Below are positions 17,519 through 26,417 of a DNA stretch of 64,000 nucleotides, one piece after another. Origin of the DNA: JACCVL01 sp963704295 (GTDB lineage: Bacteria; Actinomycetota; Actinomycetes; Propionibacteriales; Nocardioidaceae); NCBI GenBank assembly GCA_963704295.1, contig OY969884.1, forward strand, positions 1,302,001 through 1,366,000, given 5' to 3'. How positions within the stretch are numbered: the stretch's first letter is position 1; every line of letters begins with the position of its first letter. A program made the translations under genes and the position numbers. Below the pieces are notes generated by a model. That model did not search any database. It saw nothing but the letters and a program-made list of their open reading frames with translations, and was not told the origin of the DNA.

Positions 17519-18943
17519 TCAGTGCGCGCCGGTGACCGGGACGCCCCGCGCGAGCGCTTGAGTTGACGGGCGCACCGGCCGGATCACCAGGAGGACGACC
17601 AGCAGGCAGCCGACGCTGAGCAGCAGCAGGAAACCCACCACGACACGCACCTCCGCCAGCAGCCCGGTCTGGGTGGACGCGAGCACCCCGGCCACGGCCA
17701 GACCGGCGTTGCCACCCAGCAGCCGGCAGGTCAGGTTGAGCCCGGCGGCAGCACCGCTCTCCGTCGCGGGAGCCGCGGCCAGCGCCACGGCGCCGACCGG
17801 AGTCCAGACGAACGGGATCCCGACCCCGACGAGCGCGAACACGACAAGCACGGCCGGCAGCGGCGTCCGGGATCCCAGCGGGAGCAGGGCAGCGAAGGCA
17901 GCCACACACAGCACCGAGCCGGTGAGCAACGGAACGTACGGTCCCCGGCTGGCGGTCATCGCCCCGGCGCGCCGCGAGCTGAAGAAGAAGGCCACCGTGA
18001 ACGGCAGGAAGGCCAGGCCCGCCCCCAGCGCGCCGTAGCCGCGCAGCTGCTGGAAGTACAGCGAGAACCAGACCACGAACGGATAGGTGATCCCGAGGAT
18101 CAGCACCGCGAGCACGGCGGCGCCGCTGAACGTCCGGATCCGGAACAGCCCGAGGTTCGCCAGCGGGCTGCGCACCCGGCGCTCGACCGACACGAAACCG
18201 GCCATAAGCAGGGCGGACGCGGACAGGACGAGCAGGAAGGAGGGTGAGCCCCAACCCCACTCCGGGCCCTCGAGCAGGGCGAAGGTGAAGCACGCCAACG
18301 CGGCCGACAGCAGCACGGCACCGGGTACGTCCAGCCGCTGGCCCGCCCGGTCGGGCCGGGAGCCGGCCACGAAGCGGGCGGCCAGGATCAGGCCGGCGAC
18401 GCAGAACGGCAGGTTGAGCGCGAAGATCAGCCGCCAGCTCTGCGCCTGCACCAGCCAGCCGCCGAGGACCGGCCCGAGCCCCAGCCCGACGCCGGCGCAG
18501 GTCCCCCACCACCCGACCGCCCGGGCCCGGCTGCCGGACGGAAACGTGCTCGCCACGACGGCGAGGCTGGACGTCACCGCGAACGACGCCCCGGTGCCCT
18601 GCACCAGCCGAGCGAGCAGGAAGGTCGTCCCGCTCGGCGCGACCGCGGCGAGCGCGGAGCCGAGCGTGAACAGGCCGAGGCCGGCCAGGTAGGTGCGCCG
18701 GTGCCCGTACAGGTCCGCGACCCGGCCGGAGACCAGGACGAACAGCCCGTAGCAGAGGGCGTACCCGTTCACCGTCCACATCAGGCCGCTGCGGTCGAGA
18801 TCGAGACCCTGCTGGACCGCGGGCAGGGCGACCGCCATCGCGAGGACGTCGACCGAGCTGAGCAGCGGCGCGACACAGGCAGCAGCCAGGCTGAGCCGCT
18901 GCGCCGTCGTCCAACGCCCCGGGGGCGCCTCCGGACCGGTCAC
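17519..18943 (-). CDS. MFS drug exporter, DHA2/EmrB-like
   Basis: This protein of about 474 residues has about 14 hydrophobic segments. After helix 1 comes VNGYALCYGLFVLVSGRVADLYGHRRTYLAG, split by the family's GRxxDxxGxR loop. A later LVQGTGASFAVTSSLAVVA resembles the motif C antiporter helix. It probably exports small hydrophobic compounds by proton antiport. A GTG at 18943 is used as start. An in-frame ATG at 19060 would overlap the promoter of the divergent recQ and add residues that do not look conserved. Confidence 0.75.
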   Translation of the reverse strand: MTGPEAPPGRWTTAQRLSLAAACVAPLLSSVDVLAMAVALPAVQQGLDLDRSGLMWTVNGYALCYGLFVLVSGRVADLYGHRRTYLAGLGLFTLGSALAAVAPSGTTFLLARLVQGTGASFAVTSSLAVVASTFPSGSRARAVGWWGTCAGVGLGLGPVLGGWLVQAQSWRLIFALNLPFCVAGLILAARFVAGSRPDRAGQRLDVPGAVLLSAALACFTFALLEGPEWGWGSPSFLLVLSASALLMAGFVSVERRVRSPLANLGLFRIRTFSGAAVLAVLILGITYPFVVWFSLYFQQLRGYGALGAGLAFLPFTVAFFFSSRRAGAMTASRGPYVPLLTGSVLCVAAFAALLPLGSRTPLPAVLVVFALVGVGIPFVWTPVGAVALAAAPATESGAAAGLNLTCRLLGGNAGLAVAGVLASTQTGLLAEVRVVVGFLLLLSVGCLLVVLLVIRPVRPSTQALARGVPVTGAH

Positions 18944-19054
18944 CGGACCGGTCTCTGGACCGGCACCAGGGGTCCACGCGCGCTCGACGGCATGGCCGCA
19001 GCGTATGGACCGGCGGACGATCGTGCCGCGGGTTTGCGGACGCGCCGCGGCTCG

Positions 19055-19060
19055 TAGCAT
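19055..19060 (+). promoter_or_regulatory. -10 box TAGCAT, leaderless recQ start
   Basis: TAGCAT ends 6 nt before the recQ ATG at 19067. No ribosome binding site is present in the gap. Confidence 0.5.
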
Positions 19061-19066
19061 CGCGGG

Positions 19067-21190
19067 ATGCTCGCTGGTCGCCGCGTCGAGGCCGAGGGAC
19101 ACCTGCGGGCCCTGGTCGGCCGGGACGACGCCGTGCTGCGAGACGACCAGTGGACGGCGATCGACGCGCTGGTGACGGGACGACGCCGCGCGTTGGTGGT
19201 CCAGCGCACCGGCTGGGGGAAGTCGGCGGTCTACTTCGTCGCCACCGCGCTGCTGCGCCAGCCGGCGGAAGGCACACCTGCGGGTCCCACGGTCATCGTC
19301 TCGCCGCTGCTCGCGCTGATGCGCAACCAGGTGGCCGCCGCCGAGCGTGCCGGGATCCACGCGGTCACGATCAACTCCACGAACCCGGAGGCCTGGCGGG
19401 AGACGTACGCGGCCATCGGCCGGGGCGAGGTGGACGTGCTGCTGGTCAGTCCTGAGCGGCTCAACAACCCAGAGTTCCGGGACCAGGTCCTGCCGGACCT
19501 CGCCCGCGGCGCCGGTCTCGTCGTGGTGGACGAGGCGCACTGCATCTCGGACTGGGGCCACGACTTCCGGCCCGACTACCGCCGGATCCGTACGCTGCTC
19601 GCCGAGCTGCCGGAGGGTGTCCCGGTGCTGGCCACCACCGCCACGGCGAACGCCCGGGTCACCGCGGACGTGGCCGAGCAGCTGTCGGTATCGGGTGACC
19701 GCACGCTCACCGATGTGCTGGTCCTTCGGGGGAGCCTCGACCGTGAGTCACTGCACCTCGGAGTGGTCGACCTGCCGTCGCAGCCGGCCAGGCTGGCCTG
19801 GCTGGCCGAGCACCTGGAGGAGCTGCCGGGCTCGGGGATCGTCTACTGCCTGACGGTGGCCGCGACCCAGACCGTGGCCGACCACCTGCGGGCACGCGGA
19901 CACCGGGTGGTGGCCTACTCGGGCCAGACCGACCAGGCCGAACGGCTCGCCGCCGAGGACGACCTGCTCCGGAACCGGGTGAAGGCGCTGGTGGCCACCT
20001 CCGCACTGGGGATGGGGTTCGACAAGCCCGACCTCGGGTTCGTCGTGCACCTCGGCGCGCCACCGAGCCCGATCGCGTACTACCAGCAGGTGGGCCGGGC
20101 CGGTCGCGGGATGTCCTCGGCGACCGTCGTCCTGTTGCCCGGCCGCGAGGACCGGGATATCTGGAACTACTTCGCCTCGCTGGCGTTCCCGCCCGCCGGT
20201 GACGTGCGCCAGGCGCTGCGCGTGCTGACCGACCACGGCGCGCCGATGTCCACAGCCGCGCTGGAGACGTACGTGCCGCTGCGGCGCACCCGGCTGGAGG
20301 CGATGCTGAAGGTTCTCGACGTCGACGGGGCCGTCCGGCGGGTGCGCGGCGGGTGGGAGGCCACCGGCCGGGAGTGGACCTACGACGCGGACCGGTTCGC
20401 CCGGGTCGCCGAGACCCGCGCGGCCGAGCAGCAGGCGATGATCGCGTACGCGGACGGCGCCCGTTGCCGGCTGCAGTTCCTGCGCGAGGCGCTGGACGAC
20501 CCGGAGGCGGGCCCCTGTGGGCGGTGTGACCGGTGCGGCGGGCTGGTGCTGGACGGCAGCGCCGGCCAGGCGGCGGTCGAGGAGGCGAGCGCCCGGCTCG
20601 GCCGACCGGGGGTGACCGTCGAGCCCCGACGGATGTGGCCGACCGCGATGACCAATCTCGGCGTCGACCTGCGCGGCCGGATCGACGCCGACGACCAGGC
20701 GCAGCCCGGACGCGCAGTCGCCCGGCTGACCGACCTGGGCTGGGGACAGCAACTGCGCGCCCTGTTCAACGGGCCCGACTCGGAGGTGCCGGTGCCGCTG
20801 CGGCACGCCCTCGCCGAGGTGCTGTCAGCCTGGGACCTGGACCCGGTCGAGCGGCCGGACGGCATCGTCGGCATCGACTCCAGCAGCCACCCGCTACTGA
20901 CCGGCCATCTGGTGGACGGGATGGCTCGCTTCACCGGGCTGCCGGTGCTCACCCGGCTCGCGGTGACCGGTGGCGCGCCGCCGGGTGCGGGAGCGATGAA
21001 CTCCGCGCAGCGGCTGGCCGTTGTCGCGAGCCGCTACTCGCTACTGGACCCGGAGGCGGTGTCCGGCCGGCGGGTGCTGCTGCTGGACGACCAGGTGGTC
21101 ACCGGATGGACGCTCGCCGTCACGGCACGGCTGCTGCGACGCGCCGGCGCACTGTCCGTACACCCGCTCGTGCTGGCCACCCAGACCTGA
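19067..21190 (+). CDS. recQ: RecQ-family DNA helicase with C-terminal phosphoribosyltransferase-like domain
   Basis: This 707-residue protein has a RecQ core. Motif I reads QRTGWGKSAVYF, motif II VVVDEAHCISDWGHDFRPD, motif III ATTATAN, and motif VI YYQQVGRAGRG. A zinc-binding knuckle with CGRCDRCGG follows near residue 490. Unlike classic RecQ, the last 150 residues end in VLLLDDQVVTGWTLAVTA, the PRPP-binding loop of type I phosphoribosyltransferases. It should unwind recombination and repair intermediates. The role of the tail is unknown. Helicases with such a tail are known from other actinomycetes. Confidence 0.85.
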   Translation: MLAGRRVEAEGHLRALVGRDDAVLRDDQWTAIDALVTGRRRALVVQRTGWGKSAVYFVATALLRQPAEGTPAGPTVIVSPLLALMRNQVAAAERAGIHAVTINSTNPEAWRETYAAIGRGEVDVLLVSPERLNNPEFRDQVLPDLARGAGLVVVDEAHCISDWGHDFRPDYRRIRTLLAELPEGVPVLATTATANARVTADVAEQLSVSGDRTLTDVLVLRGSLDRESLHLGVVDLPSQPARLAWLAEHLEELPGSGIVYCLTVAATQTVADHLRARGHRVVAYSGQTDQAERLAAEDDLLRNRVKALVATSALGMGFDKPDLGFVVHLGAPPSPIAYYQQVGRAGRGMSSATVVLLPGREDRDIWNYFASLAFPPAGDVRQALRVLTDHGAPMSTAALETYVPLRRTRLEAMLKVLDVDGAVRRVRGGWEATGREWTYDADRFARVAETRAAEQQAMIAYADGARCRLQFLREALDDPEAGPCGRCDRCGGLVLDGSAGQAAVEEASARLGRPGVTVEPRRMWPTAMTNLGVDLRGRIDADDQAQPGRAVARLTDLGWGQQLRALFNGPDSEVPVPLRHALAEVLSAWDLDPVERPDGIVGIDSSSHPLLTGHLVDGMARFTGLPVLTRLAVTGGAPPGAGAMNSAQRLAVVASRYSLLDPEAVSGRRVLLLDDQVVTGWTLAVTARLLRRAGALSVHPLVLATQT

Positions 21191-21221
21191 CCCGACCCTC
21201 GCGCTCCTCTCCCGACCCGGG

Positions 21222-21803
21222 TCAGCTGAGGGCGGGCACGGCGGCCGCGCAGAAGTCGTCCGAGCGGCCGGTGGAGCCCTTGACCAGCCCGAGGAACTCG
21301 AGGAACTCGTCGTCGGCCGGGTCCTGCGGAGTCCCCCCGTTGTCGATCAGGATGCGGAAACGCACCTGGCCGGGGTTCCGGGCGATGGCCTTGCCGCTCC
21401 CGTCGTAGGTCGTCGAGTTTCCGGTCGCTAGCACCAGGATCGTGGACGTGCCGTCACCGTTGTCGGTCACCCGGTGGTCCTTGTCCAGCACGCGCTCCAC
21501 AGTGCGGACCGACCGCCCGGTCGCCAGGTTGGTGTCGACCAGCACGGTCGAGACGTTTTCCCGGTAGTACGGCAGCTGGTCCGGACCACGAGACCCGATC
21601 CTGAACCGGCCGTCGACGGTGACGTCGCGGTGGACGGTCAGACCTCGAACGTCACAGAACTTCCGGAGGACCTCGGAGAACTCCTCATGAATGGTGCCAC
21701 CGGCCAGCGGCTTCGCCGTGCTCGGACTCATGCCGGCGACAAGCGCGAGGGCGAGGCCGGCGGCTGCGGTCGCGGTCATTGTCGTCACGCGGGTTGCGGG
21801 CAT
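21222..21803 (-). CDS. secreted hypothetical protein
   Basis: This 193-residue protein has an N-terminal signal peptide (hydrophobic TATAAAGLALALVAG, probable cleavage after AKPLA or nearby). The mature part is beta-rich, with a repeated pattern of short hydrophobic strands and a C-terminal DDFCAAA. A cysteine near the start (KFCDVRG) and one near the end could form a disulfide. I do not recognise a family with a known role. It is convergent with recQ across a 31-bp gap. Confidence 0.65.
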   Translation of the reverse strand: MPATRVTTMTATAAAGLALALVAGMSPSTAKPLAGGTIHEEFSEVLRKFCDVRGLTVHRDVTVDGRFRIGSRGPDQLPYYRENVSTVLVDTNLATGRSVRTVERVLDKDHRVTDNGDGTSTILVLATGNSTTYDGSGKAIARNPGQVRFRILIDNGGTPQDPADDEFLEFLGLVKGSTGRSDDFCAAAVPALS

Positions 21804-22022
21804 GTCACACCACCAGGGTCATGTCGGCCGGGCCGGCCGATCGATCCTTGACAGGCTGTCTGCAGCTCGCTGGCACCGTCAATGGCTCGATATGACCACC
21901 AGCCCACGCGGGCAGTCACATCGTGAGACGGCCGCGGGCGACTGGCTGGGCGCCTACGGTGACCGTTCTGAGACCGTTCTGGACGTGCCCACGCCCACCT
22001 GCGTCCTCGAGGAGAGTCGCCG

Positions 22023-22517
22023 ATGACCGTCACCGACGAGTACCTGAAGAACAACGAGGCGTACGCCGCGAGCTTCTCCGGCCCGTTGCCGCTGCCACCG
22101 GCCAAGCAGATCGCGGTCCTTGCCTGCATGGACGCGCGGATCAACGTCTACGACGTCCTCGGCATCCGCGAGGGCGAGGCACACGTGATCCGCAACGCCG
22201 GCGGGGTGGTGACCGCCGACGTGATCCGGTCGCTCGCGATCAGCCAGCACCTGCTCGGAACCAAGGAGGTGGTGCTCATTCACCACACCGACTGCGGGAT
22301 GCTGACCTTCACCGATGGTGAGTTCGCGGACAAGCTCGAGGAAGCCGCCGGTGAGCGCCCGCCGTGGCAGGCGCAGACCTTCACCTCGGTGGAGGACGAT
22401 GTGCGGGCGTCGGTGGCCCGCATCTCTGACAGCCCGTTCGTCCCGGTGACCGACTCGGTCCGCGGGTTCGTCTTCGACGTCGCCACGGGGACGCTCACCG
22501 AGGTAGGTCCGGACTGA
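22023..22517 (+). CDS. beta-class carbonic anhydrase
   Basis: This 164-residue enzyme has the zinc ligands of the beta class. CMDARIN gives Cys and the Asp-Arg dyad, and HHTDCGM gives His and Cys. It interconverts carbon dioxide and bicarbonate in the cytoplasm. GAGGAGAG upstream of the ATG is a good ribosome binding site. The upstream gap contains two tandem GACCGTTCTG copies (around 21960-21981) of unknown meaning. Its 3' end overlaps the convergent gene by 23 nt. Confidence 0.9.
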   Translation: MTVTDEYLKNNEAYAASFSGPLPLPPAKQIAVLACMDARINVYDVLGIREGEAHVIRNAGGVVTADVIRSLAISQHLLGTKEVVLIHHTDCGMLTFTDGEFADKLEEAAGERPPWQAQTFTSVEDDVRASVARISDSPFVPVTDSVRGFVFDVATGTLTEVGPD

Positions 22518-23322
22518 CTTCTCCCGCGATGTCGAAGGCCTCCCGGAACCGTTGCAGGGCGCGCTCGGTCGAGCCGCTGGCCCAGGCCTCGAGACCGACC
22601 GTGCCGCGGTACCCGCCGTCGGCGAGCACTCGGGCGATCACCGGGTAGTTGATCTCACCGGTGCCGGGCTCGCAGCGACCGGGCACGTCGGCCACCTGGA
22701 CCTCGCCGATCAGGTCACCCGCCCGGCGGACCAGTTCGATCAGGTTCCCCTCGCCGATCTGGGCGTGATACAGGTCCAGCATCATCCGCAGGTGCGGGCT
22801 CCCGACCGACCCCACCAACGTCAGCACGTCGGCGGCGCGACCGAAGGGAACCCCGGGGTGGTCGACCTCGCGGTTGAGGTTCTCCAGGACGAACGTGACC
22901 CCCTCGCGCTCACCCAGCGCCGCGATCCGCGTCAGCGTCTTCTCCGCGTGCAGCCACATCGCGCCTGTGATCTCGTACGCCGGCACGACCGGCAGCCCGC
23001 GGGCGTCCAGCCCAGTCCCGTGCAGGTTGAGCAGCGGATCGCCCAGCCGGTGGGCGACCGCGACCGATTGCTCCGCGGTGCGCAGCAGCTCGTCGGCGCC
23101 CTCCGGGTCGGCCAGCCGGCCGGTCACGTATCCGGTCATCGAGGTGAAGGTGGCTCCGGTGTCGACCAGGGCGTCGAGGTTCTTCCCGGTCCAGTCCCAG
23201 ATCTCGACGGCGAAACCGAGCTCGTGTAGCCGCCGGACCCGCTCCACGTGTGGCAGGTCCACGAACACCATCTCCGAGCTCACGGCAAGCCGGAAGCAAC
23301 CGGGTGCTGCCACGGCCGTCAC
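22495..23322 (-). CDS. hydroxypyruvate isomerase-like TIM-barrel protein
   Basis: This 275-residue protein is of the xylose-isomerase-like TIM barrel family. Metal-ligand positions are seen in FVLENLNREVDHPG (Glu), MMLDLYHAQIGEGN (Asp, His), GEINYP and VGLEAW (Glu). The start VTAVAAPGCFRLAVSSEM at GTG 23322 fits the family N-terminus. A frame extending further upstream has no family resemblance. The substrate is likely hydroxypyruvate or a related small keto-sugar. The 3' end runs 23 nt into the carbonic anhydrase gene on the other strand. Confidence 0.75.
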   Translation of the reverse strand: MTAVAAPGCFRLAVSSEMVFVDLPHVERVRRLHELGFAVEIWDWTGKNLDALVDTGATFTSMTGYVTGRLADPEGADELLRTAEQSVAVAHRLGDPLLNLHGTGLDARGLPVVPAYEITGAMWLHAEKTLTRIAALGEREGVTFVLENLNREVDHPGVPFGRAADVLTLVGSVGSPHLRMMLDLYHAQIGEGNLIELVRRAGDLIGEVQVADVPGRCEPGTGEINYPVIARVLADGGYRGTVGLEAWASGSTERALQRFREAFDIAGEVSPDLPR

Positions 23323-23405
23323 CTCCCCGTCTCGCCACCGGCACGCCGACCGGCACCGGCCACGATTCCACGCACCGACCCCGTCGGCTGTGCTGGAGTG
23401 TCCGG

Positions 23406-24365
23406 ATGGACGCCACTGCCCTTGCCGACCGGTTCGCACTTGGCGGTGCAGCGAGAGTCTCGGACGGGCCGGTCGCGCGCGGCAAGCAGGGCGTCATCTG
23501 GCGGTTGGAGACCGCGGACGGCCGGTGGGCGGTGAAGCAGCCCTTCACTCCGACCGACGAGCGCGAGGTGGCGTTGGCGACCACCTTCCAGGAGGAGGCG
23601 CACCGCGCCGGGGTGCCGACGCCGCAGGTGCGGCGAACCGCCGAGGGCTGCGTGTTCGCCAACGTGGAGGGCCACCAGCTCCGGGTGTACGAGTGGGTCG
23701 ACCTGCACCCACCCGATCCGGGCCTCGACCCCGCACTGGTCGGCGCTGTCGTGGCCGCCTGCCATCGCGTGCCCGACCCGAGTGGCGATTCCGGCACGCT
23801 CGACCCGTGGTATCGCGAACCGGTCGGCGCGGACCGCTGGGACGAGCTCGTCGATCGACTGACCGCGGCGGGAGCGCCTTTCGCCGGCCGGCTCGCCGAC
23901 CTGCGCGACGAGCTGGTCGCGCTGGAGTCGTGGATCGAGCCGCCCGACACTCTGCGGACGTGCCACCGTGACCTGTGGGCCGACAACCTGCTGCCGACCG
24001 CGGGCGGCGGCGTGTGCGTCCTCGACTGGGAGAACAGCGGCCCGGCCGACCCGAGCCAGGAGCTCGGGTACGTGCTGTTCGAGTTCGGCCGCACAGACGT
24101 GGGCCGTGCCCGGGCGCTCACCGACGCCTACCAGGCGGCGGGAGGGCCGGCGAGGGTCGGCTCTCACGGACACTTCTCCATGCTCATCGCGCAGCTCGGC
24201 CACATCACCGAGATCGCCGCCACCGACTGGCTGGCGCCGAACGTGCGCTCACCGGACCGGGCTGACTCCGCAGCCTGGATCAGCGAGGTCTTCGACGAGC
24301 CGCACACGCGGCAGCTGCTGGACACCTTGCTGACGTGGATTCGCGCGGAGACGCCGTCAGCGTGA
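23406..24365 (+). CDS. aminoglycoside-phosphotransferase/homoserine-kinase-like protein
   Basis: This 319-residue APH-fold kinase has a catalytic loop CHRDLWADN (about residue 188) and metal-binding VLDWENSG, all intact. RWAVKQPF near residue 40 holds the ATP-binding lysine. Compared with the kinases of the polysaccharide locus it is a canonical member. Its substrate is not evident. It starts 84 bp from the divergent isomerase gene. Confidence 0.75.
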   Translation: MDATALADRFALGGAARVSDGPVARGKQGVIWRLETADGRWAVKQPFTPTDEREVALATTFQEEAHRAGVPTPQVRRTAEGCVFANVEGHQLRVYEWVDLHPPDPGLDPALVGAVVAACHRVPDPSGDSGTLDPWYREPVGADRWDELVDRLTAAGAPFAGRLADLRDELVALESWIEPPDTLRTCHRDLWADNLLPTAGGGVCVLDWENSGPADPSQELGYVLFEFGRTDVGRARALTDAYQAAGGPARVGSHGHFSMLIAQLGHITEIAATDWLAPNVRSPDRADSAAWISEVFDEPHTRQLLDTLLTWIRAETPSA

Positions 24366-24390
24366 CCGGTGCCCCCACGGCCCGCTGAAC

Positions 24391-24939
24391 TCACAGCGAG
24401 TCGAGCAGCTCCCGCATACGGTCGATCTCGGCCTGCTGGGTCTCGACGATGGTGGTGGCGAGCTCGACGGCCTGCGGGGACTCGCCTGCCTCGATCTCGC
24501 GCTCGGCCATCTCGATCGCTCCCTCGTGGTGCACGGTCATGCCGTTGAGGAACATCCGGCTTGCGGCGTCCCCATCGGCCTCGTCGAGCGCCCGCATCTC
24601 CCCGGCCGACATCATCCCGTCACCGGACATCCCCGCCATCTCGTCCATTCCGTCGGTGTCGGGAACGTCCTCGTCCCACTCCCGCAGCCACCCGGTCATG
24701 GTGTCGATCTCGGGTGCCTGTGCCTGCTTGATCTGTTCGGCCAGGTCGACGACCTCGGGGTGAACCTCGTCCGCGTCCAACAGCATGCTGCTCATCGTCA
24801 CCGCCTGAGCGTGGTGCGGGATCATCTCCTGGGCGAAGCTGACGTCGGCGTCGTTGTGGTCGCCCGCCTCGTCCGCGCATGCACCCAGCGTCAGCAATGC
24901 GACCGCGGCGGCGGCGACGACGGTCCGAGCTCGACTCAT
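24391..24939 (-). CDS. DUF305 lipoprotein
   Basis: This 182-residue protein has a lipoprotein signal (MSRARTVVAAAAVALLTLGAC). Two ferritin-like DUF305 halves carry FAQEMIPHHAQAVTMS and MTVHHEGAIEMAEREIEAGE, with His and Met residues apt for metal binding. A Met-rich stretch (DEMAGMSGDGMMSAGEM) lies between them. The ATG at 24939 is chosen because it begins the signal peptide. A CsoR-like operator in the promoter suggests copper-responsive expression. Confidence 0.85.
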   Translation of the reverse strand: MSRARTVVAAAAVALLTLGACADEAGDHNDADVSFAQEMIPHHAQAVTMSSMLLDADEVHPEVVDLAEQIKQAQAPEIDTMTGWLREWDEDVPDTDGMDEMAGMSGDGMMSAGEMRALDEADGDAASRMFLNGMTVHHEGAIEMAEREIEAGESPQAVELATTIVETQQAEIDRMRELLDSL

Positions 24940-24983
24940 TCGCTGTCCTCTGCTCCGGCGCCTGGACGCCTGCGTGGCCGGCC

Positions 24984-25012
24984 ATCTCAAACACCCCCGG
25001 GGGGTATATCAA
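24984..25012 (-). promoter_or_regulatory. promoter with CsoR-like copper operator
   Basis: On the minus strand a TTGATA (-35, 25012-25007) and a TGAGAT (-10, 24989-24984) are separated by 17 nt. The spacer holds the pseudo-palindrome TACCCCCCGGGGGTG. G/C-tract palindromes of this kind flanked by TA are the known operators of CsoR-type copper repressors. Binding here would block the spacer. The only gene downstream is the DUF305 lipoprotein. No csoR gene is in the window. Confidence 0.65.
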
Positions 25013-25042
25013 CTATGGTAGCACCGCGGCGCCGGACGCCGC

Positions 25043-25633
25043 TCAGCCCAGCCGGTCGAGGAAGTCCCGCGTGCGCCGCAGTACCAAAGCCGCCGCGTCC
25101 AGGTCGAACGAGGGGAGCGAGCTGTCGGTGAACAGGTGCTGGTCTCCGGGATAGACGAAGAGCTCTGCCAGCTCCGGTCCGACCGACTCGGTCAGCTCGC
25201 GAGCGGCGTCGAGGTCGCCCTCCAACGCGAAGAACGGGTCCTGGTCCATGCCGTGGACCTGGACCGGAACCCCGCTGGGCCAGGGCCCGACCGCCCACTC
25301 GCCCGTGATCGGCAGACAGGCCTCGTACAGCAGTGCCCCCCGCGCGCCGGGCCGGGTCTGGGCGTACTGCTGGGCCTTGCCAGCTCCCCAGGAGAACCCC
25401 GCGTAGACAAGACTCTCGGGGAGGCTGGCCACGATCCGGTCCGCGCGCTCGCTCAGCACCTCACCGCCGATGCTCTGAATGAGGGCGACACCGTCGTCGA
25501 TCGTCGCGGGCCGCTCGCCGTCGAACAGGTCCGGCGTGTGCACGGTGTGCCCTCCGGCCCGAAGCTCCTCGGCGAAGGCCTGCACCCCCTCGGTGAGACC
25601 CTGCACGTGGTGAAACAGCACGACCTCGGCCAT
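25043..25633 (-). CDS. dienelactone hydrolase family protein (copy 1)
   Basis: This 196-residue alpha/beta hydrolase begins MAEVVLFHHVQGLTEGV. The nucleophile region reads YAGFSWGAGKAQQ, which has Trp where the usual G-x-S/C-x-G middle residues stand. FVYPGDQHLFTD near the end supplies the acid/histidine. The start at 25633 has AGGAGG upstream and matches the equally long paralogue at 50530-51120. The active-site nucleophile appears to be serine. The substrate is unknown. Confidence 0.8.
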   Translation of the reverse strand: MAEVVLFHHVQGLTEGVQAFAEELRAGGHTVHTPDLFDGERPATIDDGVALIQSIGGEVLSERADRIVASLPESLVYAGFSWGAGKAQQYAQTRPGARGALLYEACLPITGEWAVGPWPSGVPVQVHGMDQDPFFALEGDLDAARELTESVGPELAELFVYPGDQHLFTDSSLPSFDLDAAALVLRRTRDFLDRLG

Positions 25634-25914
25634 CTGCATCCTCCTGTCATCGGACGACATCCATCGCTCCGTGTCAGGCGACCGGGCCGACGGCTCCGTC
25701 GGCGGACCCTACCCCACCGATGCGGCCTCTCTGCGGCCGCAGATGCCCGGAACGGCTGGACACGGGGTGGTCCATCGGGAGTGACGCATCCGCTCGAACA
25801 CCCCGACGTGTCGGCACGCGAATGTCACGCCCACGGTGGCGGGGAACCGATGAGTTCGGCAGGCTCAGACGGTCCACCGGCCCAGGCAGTCGACCCCACG
25901 AACAGGAGCACCCG

Positions 25915-26325
25915 ATGGCATCGCGACTCAACCCGTACATCACCTTCGCCGGCGACGCGCGACAGGCGATGGAGTTCTACCACGGTGTGTTCGGCGGCTC
26001 GCTGACGCTGAACACCTTCGGCGAGTACGGGGACCCCGACGCCCCCGGCGCCGACAACATCATGCACGGCTCGCTCGAGACCGACGGTGGGTTCACGCTC
26101 ATGGGCGCCGACACCCCACCCGGGAACGACTTCAATCCCGGCAACAACATCACCGTCAGCGTCAGCGGCGACGACCACGACGAGTTGCTCGGCTACTGGG
26201 ACAAGCTCTCCGACGGTGGAACGGTCGCCGTGCCGATGGAGAGGCAGATGTGGGGTGACGAGTTCGGCATGTGCGTGGACCGGTTCGGCGTCGCCTGGAT
26301 GGTCAACATCGGCCAGCCGCAGTAG
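25915..26325 (+). CDS. VOC (glyoxalase/PhnB-like) family protein
   Basis: This 136-residue protein has the PhnB/3-demethylubiquinone-methyltransferase-like VOC fold. It starts with LNPYITFAGDARQAMEFYH, and VFGGSLTLNTFGEYG and QMWGDEFGMCVDRFGVAWMV follow. Such proteins are often metal-binding or ligand-binding homodimers. AGGAG precedes the ATG. It is a single gene and convergent with the PTS gene. Confidence 0.85.
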   Translation: MASRLNPYITFAGDARQAMEFYHGVFGGSLTLNTFGEYGDPDAPGADNIMHGSLETDGGFTLMGADTPPGNDFNPGNNITVSVSGDDHDELLGYWDKLSDGGTVAVPMERQMWGDEFGMCVDRFGVAWMVNIGQPQ

Positions 26326-26346
26326 GCAACTCGGCCCCCTCGCGTC

Positions 26347-26398
26347 GAGTGACGCTTGTGCATGTGTGCACGGCGTTCCGGGGCAGAAAACGTCACTC
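26347..26398. terminator. bidirectional hairpin between VOC and PTS genes
   Basis: Arms GAGTGACG (26347-26354) and CGTCACTC (26391-26398) flank a small inner stem GTGCA/TGCAC. It lies between two convergent genes, so it can serve both. The arms match those of the hairpin at 16524-16574. Confidence 0.5.
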
Positions 26399-26417
26399 CC
26401 AGCGGAGTCGGGGCCGG

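Noticed and set aside
19037..19060. ATG 19060 as start of the MFS exporter
   Set aside because: It overlaps the recQ promoter and adds residues without transporter character. GTG 18943 is preferred, though not proven.
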